Notes under the pieces: generated by a model
What the model was told of the DNA's origin: nothing
Databases searched by the model: none
The model's input: the letters and a program-made list of their open reading frames with translations, nothing else
Made by a program: the position numbers and the translations under genes
Shown: in pieces, positions 7,076 through 11,884 of the stretch
How positions within the stretch are numbered: the first letter of the stretch is position 1
How the letters are laid out: the number at the start of each line of letters is the position of its first letter
Origin: Chthoniobacter sp.
GTDB taxonomy: Bacteria; Verrucomicrobiota; Verrucomicrobiia; Chthoniobacterales; Chthoniobacteraceae
Direction of reading: 5' to 3'
Assembly (NCBI GenBank): GCA_025352865.1
Contig: JANXSB010000144.1
Span: forward strand, 1 to 11,884
Length of the DNA: 11,884 nucleotides

Positions 7076-7940
7076 GCCCGCCGCTCACTGCCTGCTCGCC
7101 GCGCTCGCGGGACTTCTGACTGCGTGCGCTTCGCCACGGATTTGCACGCGCGAGATTCGGAAGTCTGAGCCGGGAGCAGTGGCGCTACTTAACGAATCGC
7201 AGCGCGCGCACGGACGAACGGCATTCACGAAAGTCCACGATCTGAGCGTGCGCTACGAAGGCCGCTGGGCCTCGATCGGGCCGCGCTTTCAGCCCGTGCT
7301 CTCGGACACCGGGTTCCGACGCGGCTCCGAGGAACGTCTGCTCGTCGGCGAGCGCATCTTCGCGCAGGAGCACTCGGGGCCGGCGGGCAAAAAGCTCGTC
7401 GTTCGCGTTCCGGGCAAGGTCTCCGTCGCCTACAACGGTGCGCTCTCCAACAACGACGAAGCCAAGCGCGCAGCGGCCCTCGTCGCCGATGCCTACACGT
7501 TGTTTCTGCTCGGGCCATTTTACTTTGATCGGCCCGGCATCACGCTTGCAACCTATGGCGAGGCCATCGTGGACAAGGCGGCTTGCGACGAAGTGCTCGC
7601 CGTCTTGCGACCGGGATTCGGCGAAGCGAAGGAAGATCGCGTGATCCTTTTCATCGACCGCGCCACCAAACAACTCCGACGTGTGCGCATGACGCTGAGC
7701 GGCCTCGAAAGCACGCGCGGTGCCGAGGTCGATGTGACCTTCCGCAATTTCCGCACGATCGGCGGCATTCTCTGGCCGACGGATTTCGACGAACGCATCC
7801 GCGTGCCTTTCGATCTTCACGCTCACCACTGGCGACTGCTCGGGCTGGAAATCAACCGCGGCTTCCGCGCCGCGGACCTCACGCTGGCCGGATTGAAAGG
7901 TCGCGCGTCAGCACCGACTTCGCCGCTGCCCGCGCAATGA
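7068..7940 (+). CDS. Putative lipoprotein of unknown function
   Basis: A 290-residue protein with a lipoprotein signal: MTKPAAH, a short hydrophobic stretch and the lipobox L17-T18-A19-C20, so it should be lipid-anchored at Cys20. After that come ALLNESQRAHGRTAFTKVHDLSVRYEGRW (in pieces) and several strand-like segments such as KLVVRVPGKVSVAYNG, and a later DVTFRNFRTIGGILWPTDF. The pattern of an N-terminal helix followed by an extended antiparallel sheet is reminiscent of LolA/LppX-like carriers, but I do not recognise a specific family and no active site is visible. It starts inside the end of the SOUL gene (8-nt overlap) and its TGA overlaps the next start as ATGA, so the three genes are probably one operon. 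Confidence 0.7.
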   Translation: MTKPAAHCLLAALAGLLTACASPRICTREIRKSEPGAVALLNESQRAHGRTAFTKVHDLSVRYEGRWASIGPRFQPVLSDTGFRRGSEERLLVGERIFAQEHSGPAGKKLVVRVPGKVSVAYNGALSNNDEAKRAAALVADAYTLFLLGPFYFDRPGITLATYGEAIVDKAACDEVLAVLRPGFGEAKEDRVILFIDRATKQLRRVRMTLSGLESTRGAEVDVTFRNFRTIGGILWPTDFDERIRVPFDLHAHHWRLLGLEINRGFRAADLTLAGLKGRASAPTSPLPAQ

Positions 7941-8986
7941 CCGATCACCTCCGCGGCCTCGCCTGGGGCTCCTTCATCGGCGACGCGCTGGCGATGCCCG
8001 TGCATTGGTATTACGACCGCGCCGCGCTCCACCGCGACTACGGCACCGTGCGCGACTACCTGGCACCACGAAACCCGCATGCTGACAGCATCCTCTGGCG
8101 TTCCGAATACACCCCGCTCAACGAACGTGGCGACATCCTGCGCGAACAGGGGCAATACTGGGGTCAGCGTGGCATTCACTATCATCAGTTCCTCCACGCC
8201 GGCGAAAACACGCTGAACCTGCAGCTCGCGAAAATGCTCATCGAGTCGCTCGTCGCGCGTGGTGGCTACGACGCGGACGACTATCTCCGACGCTACATCG
8301 AGTTCATGCTCACGCCCGGCCAGCACCGTGATACCTACGTCGAGGAGTATCACCGGAAATTCTTCACCGCGTATGCGCGCGGCACCGCTCCGCGCAAATG
8401 CGCTGGCAGTGACATCCACATCGGCGGCCTCGCGCATGTGGGAACACTTTGCACGTTCTTTGCCGCAGACATCACGGCCGCTCGTAAAACCGTCCGCGAA
8501 CACATCGGTCTCACCCATCGCAGCGATGAAGTTCTCGCCGCCGGAGACGCGCTGACCCGGATGCTCTGCGCCGTGGCTCGGGGTGCCGATCTGCGCGAAG
8601 CCATCTTTAAGCACGGCGCCGCTTGGTTCTCGAAACGCAAGGCCGAGCAGTGGTCGCGCGAGCCGGACGAAGTCGTGATCGGACATCGCGTGAGCCCCGC
8701 TTGCTATATCGCCGACGCCTTCCCGGCCTCGCTCTATCTCGCGTGGAAATATGCCGATGATTTCGAGGCGGGTATTATCGCAAACGCCAACGTCGGCGGC
8801 GATAACTGTTACCGCGGCGCGGTCGTCGGCGCACTGCTCGGAGCCGCTTCCGGCACGGCTCGGATGCCGGAGAGATTCGTCAATGGAATCTACGACACCG
8901 CGCGCCTGAGAACGCAGATCGATTCACTGCTCGCCATCCGCACCGCATCGCTCGCGTGGCGCGAGACCAACGGGCGCACGAACTGA
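7937..8986 (+). CDS. ADP-ribosylglycohydrolase-family protein with altered metal-site motifs
   Basis: A 349-residue, apparently cytoplasmic protein. The ATG at 7937 overlaps the upstream stop as ATGA; the frame is open far upstream, but only from here does the family sequence start (GLAWGSFIGDALAMP, residues 7-21). The architecture is that of the DraG/ARH family (PF03747): the GDA motif at 15-17, a long helical body, and a C-terminal NVGGDNCYRGAVVGALLGA at 285-303. Canonical members coordinate two Mg2+ ions through a T-D-D motif and a GGD-x-D-T motif. Here the corresponding places read HAGENT (87-92) and GGDNCYR (287-293), so D289 is kept but the second Asp and Thr are not. This may be a divergent subfamily with a different substrate or metal use rather than a standard ADP-ribosyl hydrolase. 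Family membership is firm; activity is uncertain. Confidence 0.82.
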   Translation: MTDHLRGLAWGSFIGDALAMPVHWYYDRAALHRDYGTVRDYLAPRNPHADSILWRSEYTPLNERGDILREQGQYWGQRGIHYHQFLHAGENTLNLQLAKMLIESLVARGGYDADDYLRRYIEFMLTPGQHRDTYVEEYHRKFFTAYARGTAPRKCAGSDIHIGGLAHVGTLCTFFAADITAARKTVREHIGLTHRSDEVLAAGDALTRMLCAVARGADLREAIFKHGAAWFSKRKAEQWSREPDEVVIGHRVSPACYIADAFPASLYLAWKYADDFEAGIIANANVGGDNCYRGAVVGALLGAASGTARMPERFVNGIYDTARLRTQIDSLLAIRTASLAWRETNGRTN

Positions 8987-9226
8987 AAGGTGCTGCCAAG
9001 CCTTCTCTACGGAGGATCTTTCTCAAGCGACTCAGCATTCAAGATGCGGCGCTTGATCTTGCCAAACTGATCGACCAACTCAGCCCATATCTCTTTCCCG
9101 TCCCAGCTGCGGCCAAGCGCCTCGAAGAGTTCCACCAAAATTGAATCGTTGGAAAAATCTGGCACCCCAAACCGGGGTAATCTTGATCCCGAGCAAATCG
9201 GAGCGTGGGTAACTCGACCGCGGATA

Positions 9227-9278
9227 TTTCAGACGCTGTCTGAAAAATGCAGCTCAAATTCTCCCGACACTGTCGGGA
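9227..9278. repeat. Pair of palindromes sharing the core GACRCTGTC
   Basis: The first palindrome, TTTCAGAC-GCT-GTCTGAAA (9227-9245), has two perfect 8-nt arms. The second, TCCCGACA-C-TGTCGGGA (9262-9278), also has perfect 8-nt arms. Aligned on their centres, which are 34 nt apart, both contain GAC-R-CTGTC, while the flanking bases differ in a paired manner (TTCA/TGAA against TCCC/GGGA), so symmetry is kept although sequence changes. This fits either two operator half-repeats or two small hairpins under selection for pairing. Confidence 0.6.
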
Positions 9279-9301
9279 ATTTCTCGGAGCTTCCTGCCAA
9301 A

Positions 9302-9327
9302 TTTCCTACCAAAAACGTGATAGGAAA
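9302..9327. repeat. Inverted repeat TTTCCTA / TAGGAAA
   Basis: TTTCCTA (9302-9308) and TAGGAAA (9321-9327) are perfect 7-nt arms around a 12-nt loop. It follows the two GACRCTGTC palindromes by 24 nt and precedes the 19-nt direct repeat, so it seems part of the same structured block. A shorter hairpin, ACCCC-AAACC-GGGGT, lies upstream at 9164-9178. Confidence 0.45.
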
Positions 9328-9338
9328 GTGGCGGGTTA

Positions 9339-9422
9339 TGGCGGCAATTGGCGGACAGGCGCAGGTGTCATGGGAATCACCATATCGCCCGCAACCCTGC
9401 TGTTGGCGGTCATTGGCGGACA
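9339..9422. repeat. 19-nt direct repeat TGGCGGNNATTGGCGGACA, two copies
   Basis: The copies are at 9339-9357 and 9404-9422, 65 nt apart start to start. They match at 17 of 19 positions, differing only at the two middle bases (CA against TC). Each copy itself contains TGGCGG twice. Such repeated arms near a tRNA-like sequence can be recombinase or attachment-site components, but no integrase gene is in the window. Confidence 0.55.
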
Positions 9423-9449
9423 CTGCCCGACAAAATGCCACTTAACGCT

Positions 9450-9474
9450 AGGAGTTCGAACCCCCTAGGCTCCA
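9450..9474 (+). other. tRNA T-arm-like fragment, possible attachment-site remnant
   Basis: AGGAG-TTCGAAC-CCCCT (9450-9466) has the size and loop sequence of a tRNA T-arm, with one A-C mismatch in the five-pair stem, and is followed by AGGCTCCA (9467-9474). The spacing from the stem to CCA is two or three bases short for a normal acceptor end, and no matching 5' acceptor strand, D-arm or anticodon arm is found upstream. It is at most a 3' tRNA-like remnant, as is often left by island integration. GTTCGAAC is also palindromic, so chance is possible. Confidence 0.3.
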
Positions 9475-9579
9475 GTTACCTTGGCTCGGCACGTTGCGAA
9501 TCCAACTGCAAAACCCCATTTCGCCGCCGCTCCCAAGGCCAAAGCCCGGCGGTACGCGGAAGGTTGTCGGCGCTGTCAT

Positions 9580-10446
9580 CTAAATGTCCGCCGCGTAGGA
9601 AATCAGACGGCGGTAGTGGCGGAGGATTTCGGAGAGCGCCAGAACAAAGGCGCGGCGTTGCAAGTCCATCGGCGCGTGATGCGGTGATTCGAGGATGATC
9701 TCGAAAGGCGCGGGCGTGCTGCCCGGAGGCGCGCTGAGGATGCCGTCGTAGGCAGTGCGGACGATGCCCTCGACGGCGTGGAAGCCGTCAATGACTCGCG
9801 CCTGATTGACCGGCAGCGCGGCTTCGGCGGCAGCAAGCGCGGGCTTCATCAGGTGCTCGGTCATGGTGTGGCCGCGGATGAAGCCGTAGAGGCCGTCGCT
9901 CGTGTCGTCGGAGTGGAGAGAAATGATTCCGTGGAATTTGTTGAGCAAGAGTTCGCGTTCGATGATACCGACCTCCGGCTCCAGCGATCCGCGCCAAAAC
10001 TCGCGGTTCAGATCCTTCCCGCTACGTGAAAGCCGTGTGCCGTCCTCGTATCCCGTCGGATTGCATAGTGGATAGATATGAATTCGATAGGCGCGGCCCA
10101 GCCACGGGTTCGCCTCCAACTCCTGGAGCAGATCGACGAGCGCATGTACGCCCGCTGGTTCATCGCCGTGAATGCCCGCAAAGATCGCCAGCCGCACGAC
10201 CGGTTCGCCGGTTTCATTTCCTCCGCGAAAAACCAGCCGCGGCAGCCAATGGCGATCTTCACCGACCCGCCAGAATCCCGTCGAATCCGCCCGCACTGAC
10301 TGCGCGGTAGTGCCGACCTGGATGAAAAGCGGCAGCAGCAGTTTTTTGATCGAACGGCGTGTGCCCGGTGTCGGCGGGATCTCGATGGGTTTGGCGAGAG
10401 CGGGACGGACGGGACGCACGAGATCGACGAAATTGAGGAGTGACAT
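9580..10446 (-). CDS. M14-family zinc deacylase/carboxypeptidase (AstE/AspA-like)
   Basis: A 288-residue protein without a signal peptide. The ATG at 10446 (MSLLNFVD) is chosen; the frame is open further upstream to 10572, but that part covers the promoter-like spacer and looks non-coding. Family motifs are in order: GIHGDEPAG (91-99) with zinc ligands H93 and E96, YPLCNPTGYEDGTR (125-138), the DLNREF block with R148 (145-150), SLHSDD with H178 as third zinc ligand (176-181), and ILESPHHAP with the likely catalytic E253 (251-259). This arrangement is shared by succinylglutamate desuccinylase/aspartoacylase-type enzymes and M14 peptidases, which cleave amide bonds at a zinc centre. The real substrate cannot be read from the sequence. 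The DUF5069 gene lies 139 nt upstream on the same strand, but a separate promoter is likely. Confidence 0.85.
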   Translation of the reverse strand: MSLLNFVDLVRPVRPALAKPIEIPPTPGTRRSIKKLLLPLFIQVGTTAQSVRADSTGFWRVGEDRHWLPRLVFRGGNETGEPVVRLAIFAGIHGDEPAGVHALVDLLQELEANPWLGRAYRIHIYPLCNPTGYEDGTRLSRSGKDLNREFWRGSLEPEVGIIERELLLNKFHGIISLHSDDTSDGLYGFIRGHTMTEHLMKPALAAAEAALPVNQARVIDGFHAVEGIVRTAYDGILSAPPGSTPAPFEIILESPHHAPMDLQRRAFVLALSEILRHYRRLISYAADI

Positions 10447-10519
10447 GGGCAAATGGAGGCTGGTGGGAAAACGGACGGCTGGCGTGCGCCAGCCTTGAGT
10501 GTTTTCCGAAGCGGCGATA

Positions 10520-10547
10520 ATTCTACTTAAGCAGTAGGAATTAACAA
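10520..10547 (-). promoter_or_regulatory. Sigma70-like promoter for the M14 gene, overlapping an imperfect inverted repeat
   Basis: On the minus strand, TTGTTA (10547-10542) and TAGAAT (10525-10520) are spaced by 16 nt; they match the -35 consensus at four and the -10 consensus at five of six positions. Transcription would start near 10513, leaving a leader of roughly 67 nt before the ATG at 10446. The segment AATTCTAC (10519-10526) / GTAGGAATT (10534-10542) is an inverted repeat with one bulged base lying within the spacer and -10 element, a suitable place for a repressor. The local A/T richness stands out in a G/C-rich window. Confidence 0.45.
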
Positions 10548-10557
10548 GCCCTTTTCC

Positions 10558-10579
10558 AAAAAAAATCCACACCGCTGTG
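10558..10579 (-). terminator. Possible weak intrinsic terminator after the DUF5069 gene
   Basis: Just downstream of the DUF5069 stop (minus strand), a short stem CACA-GCGG-TGTG (10579-10568) is followed within a few bases by a run of eight T residues (10565-10558 as A on the + strand). The stem is only 4 bp, so terminator strength would be low, but the position and the T-run are right. Confidence 0.35.
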
Positions 10580-10585
10580 CCGCGC

Positions 10586-11026
10586 CTAGCCGGCTGTCTG
10601 CCGCGCCGGGTCGCGGTTTTCGTCGAAGTCGATGTAGTCGAAGAGCGTCTGGATGTCGTCGCGTCCGGGTATGCCGCTTTCGTTTTTGCGTTGGGTCAGA
10701 CGCTCGGAGGCTTCGTCGTTCCAGCCGCGTTTGCGCATGAATTCGTTCCAGATTTCGATGTCCTCTTCGCTCGGCTGCCGGCCCTGGGCCACGCACCAGT
10801 CGAGGATTTCCCCGTCGGTGCCGCCCTGGCGGACGCGCTCGGTGAGCGCGGGGTACTCGACCCACAAAAAGTGGACGCAGCGCTCATCGAAGCCGCCGCC
10901 GAGGTTCGCGAGGTAGTCGTCGGGCAGCGCAGCGGCCTGATGGAGGCGGATTTTGTCGAGCATGCGGCCAAAGTATTTCAGGCCGCGGACGGCGGCGTGC
11001 GGGCTGCGGAGATTCGGGACGTTCAT
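10586..11026 (-). CDS. DUF5069-domain protein
   Basis: A 146-residue, soluble, acidic protein with no signal peptide. It begins MNVPNLRSPHAAVRGLKYFG, and the pattern RSP...GL..F.RMLDKIR (residues 7-27), then FDERCVHFLWV (46-56), EILDWCVAQGRQPSEEDIEIW (in pieces, 73-93) and the C-terminal RDDIQTLFDYIDFDE (122-136) match DUF5069, a small family common in Planctomycetes and Verrucomicrobia. No function is known for the family and no catalytic residues are obvious. The start codon lies 214 nt from the divergently oriented response-regulator gene, with a perfect 17-bp inverted repeat between them. No Shine-Dalgarno sequence is evident. Confidence 0.8.
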   Translation of the reverse strand: MNVPNLRSPHAAVRGLKYFGRMLDKIRLHQAAALPDDYLANLGGGFDERCVHFLWVEYPALTERVRQGGTDGEILDWCVAQGRQPSEEDIEIWNEFMRKRGWNDEASERLTQRKNESGIPGRDDIQTLFDYIDFDENRDPARQTAG

Positions 11027-11066
11027 GGGCGCGACGCTAGCCCGAAAATGAAAACCTGAAAGCCTG

Positions 11067-11114
11067 AAACCTGCGACCTGAGTGCCGGAATGCCGAAACT
11101 CAGGTCGCAGGTTT
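11067..11114. repeat. Perfect 17-bp inverted repeat in the divergent spacer
   Basis: AAACCTGCGACCTGAGT (11067-11083) and ACTCAGGTCGCAGGTTT (11098-11114) are exact reverse complements with a 14-nt loop. Nearby, TCGCAGGTTT is repeated directly (11105-11114 and 11119-11128), and CCTGAAA occurs twice on the left side. The element sits between the divergent starts of the DUF5069 gene (11026) and the response-regulator gene (11241), so it is not needed as a terminator between convergent genes. The mix of direct and inverted CCTGCGACC-like units is typical of dispersed intergenic repeats, but a regulatory site is also possible. Confidence 0.75.
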
Positions 11115-11240
11115 TAGCTCGCAGGTTTCCCAAAAAACTCCGCGCTGGACGGGGCCGGGCTGTTTGTCTCAGATGCGCGGATTCCCGACCACGGTGTGCC
11201 TTGCTTTCCTCCAAATTCTGAAACGATTTCCGGCGCTCGA

Positions 11241-11884
11241 ATGAAGACGATCCTCATCATCGACGATGACGAAATCTGCCGGACGCCGGCGGCGATCCTG
11301 CTCCGCCGAGACGGTTGGAAAGTGCTGGAGGCGGAGGATGGCGAGAGGGGAATCGAAATGGCGATTGAGCATCGCCCGGAGGTGATCCTGTGCGACCTGC
11401 TGATGCCGCGGGTCAATGGCTACCACGTCTGCCGGGCGGTGCGGGAGCGGGAGGATTTGCGCGATACGAAAGTCGTGGTGGTGACCGGGCGGGATTATGA
11501 GGCGGACCGGCAGAGCGCGACCGAGGCCGGGGCGGACGATTACATGGTGAAGCCGATCGCGTTTGACGAGCTGCGCGCGATGCTGAAAAGGCTGGCTCCC
11601 GCGTCCGGCGAAGCTGAGGTGAGCGCCGTGCCGGTGAAGCGGGTGGCGAAGGAGCCCGCGACCGTGGCGGTGGCTGCGGTGCCCGCGGCGACGGAGCCGG
11701 CGAAGCCGGAGACGGTGGTGAAATTCTGGGGCGTGCGCGGGTCGATCCCGACGCCGGGGCAGTCCACGGTTTTCTTCGGCGGCAATACCTCATGCGTGGA
11801 GCTGCGTGTGGACGGCGAGATCATCATCCTCGATGCGGGCTCGGGCATCCGTCCGCTCGGGCAGGCGCTGGCGCAGGAGTTTGG
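11241..11884 (+). CDS. Response regulator fused to a metallo-beta-lactamase-fold domain, 3' end cut
   Basis: The ATG at 11241 opens a frame that runs off the window (214 complete codons). Residues 1-118 are a complete receiver domain: acidic pocket D8-D9-D10, phospho-acceptor D52 in CDLLMP, switch threonine T82 in VVVVTG, and K104 in YMVKP. A Pro/Ala/Val/Glu-rich linker follows (about 119-158). From residue 160 the sequence FWGVRGSIPTPG, FGGNTSCVELR and IIILDAGSGIRPLG is the start of a metallo-beta-lactamase fold of the RNase Z/PhnP-like type; the HxHxDH metal motif would lie beyond the window. The output is thus probably a metal-dependent hydrolase controlled by phosphorylation rather than a DNA-binding domain. 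No partner histidine kinase is visible. There is no clear Shine-Dalgarno sequence before the start. Confidence 0.85.
   Translation, partial: MKTILIIDDDEICRTPAAILLRRDGWKVLEAEDGERGIEMAIEHRPEVILCDLLMPRVNGYHVCRAVREREDLRDTKVVVVTGRDYEADRQSATEAGADDYMVKPIAFDELRAMLKRLAPASGEAEVSAVPVKRVAKEPATVAVAAVPAATEPAKPETVVKFWGVRGSIPTPGQSTVFFGGNTSCVELRVDGEIIILDAGSGIRPLGQALAQEF

Larger units (their letters stand above)
8987..9579. other. 593-nt region without a convincing gene, rich in repeats and palindromes
   Basis: Between the ADP-ribosylglycohydrolase stop and the 3' end of the opposite-strand M14 gene no frame has both a good start and a recognisable product. An open minus-strand frame (9007-9228) reads like a real helical peptide but has no ATG. 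The region contains inverted repeats at 9164-9178, 9227-9245, 9262-9278 and 9302-9327, a 19-nt direct repeat (9339-9357 and 9404-9422) and a tRNA T-arm-like stretch (9450-9466). The genes on the two sides converge. No T-run follows any hairpin, so none is a clear terminator. Confidence 0.6.

Noticed and set aside
7823..8686. Minus-strand open frame of 287 codons under the ADP-ribosylglycohydrolase gene
   Set aside because: Antisense shadow; the plus strand matches a known family end to end.
9221..9327. The palindromes as intrinsic terminators for the convergent genes
   Set aside because: None is followed by a T-run on either strand, and they lie well over 200 nt from both stop codons.
9385..9475. 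A complete tRNA gene ending at the TTCGAAC stretch
   Set aside because: No D-arm, anticodon arm or 5' acceptor strand could be matched upstream, and the CCA spacing is wrong.
10447..10572. Upstream extension of the M14 gene to 10572
   Set aside because: The extension covers the promoter-like A/T-rich patch and the T-run region, and its residues do not resemble the family.

Overview
The window looks like a chromosomal stretch from a GC-rich bacterium of the Planctomycetes-Verrucomicrobia-Chlamydiae group, most likely Verrucomicrobiota. This is an inference from gene content: a SASA-type esterase, a sulfatase, a monohaem cytochrome with its beta-propeller partner of the kind expanded in these phyla, a ThuA-like protein, a large secreted DUF3472-like protein and a DUF5069 protein. 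Many starts lack a clear Shine-Dalgarno sequence. No rRNA, complete tRNA, CRISPR array, transposase or integrase gene was seen.

Region 1 (1-6690, + strand) is a secreted, carbohydrate-oriented block: the 3' end of a sialate-O-acetylesterase-like gene, a sulfatase/cytochrome c fusion ORF, an overlapping beta-propeller dehydrogenase-like gene, a DUF3472-like gene and a ThuA-like gene. Two genes here look chimeric. The sulfatase loses its C-terminal half at about nt 1155, where the frame continues into the C-terminal part of a cytochrome protein. The ThuA-like gene loses its 3' end at about nt 6435-6460, and its frame then runs out of frame through the next gene. The stretch between these points (about 5.3 kb) may be a transplanted segment, two deletions, or an assembly chimera.

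Region 2 (6479-8986, + strand) is a tight cluster with 8-nt and 4-nt overlaps: a SOUL haem-binding protein, a lipoprotein of unknown function and an ADP-ribosylglycohydrolase-family enzyme with non-canonical metal-site motifs.

Region 3 (8987-9579) has no convincing gene but is dense in structure. It holds four short inverted repeats, two of them sharing the core GACRCTGTC with compensatory changes in the flanks, a 19-nt direct repeat and a tRNA T-arm-like stretch. It may be an attachment-site or mobile-element remnant, or a structured RNA/operator region.

Region 4 (9580-11026, - strand) carries a zinc M14 AstE/AspA-like deacylase/peptidase and, upstream of it, a DUF5069 protein. A sigma70-like promoter lies in front of the M14 gene. 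A divergent spacer with a perfect 17-bp inverted repeat separates these from region 5, a + strand response regulator fused to a metallo-beta-lactamase-fold domain, cut by the window end.
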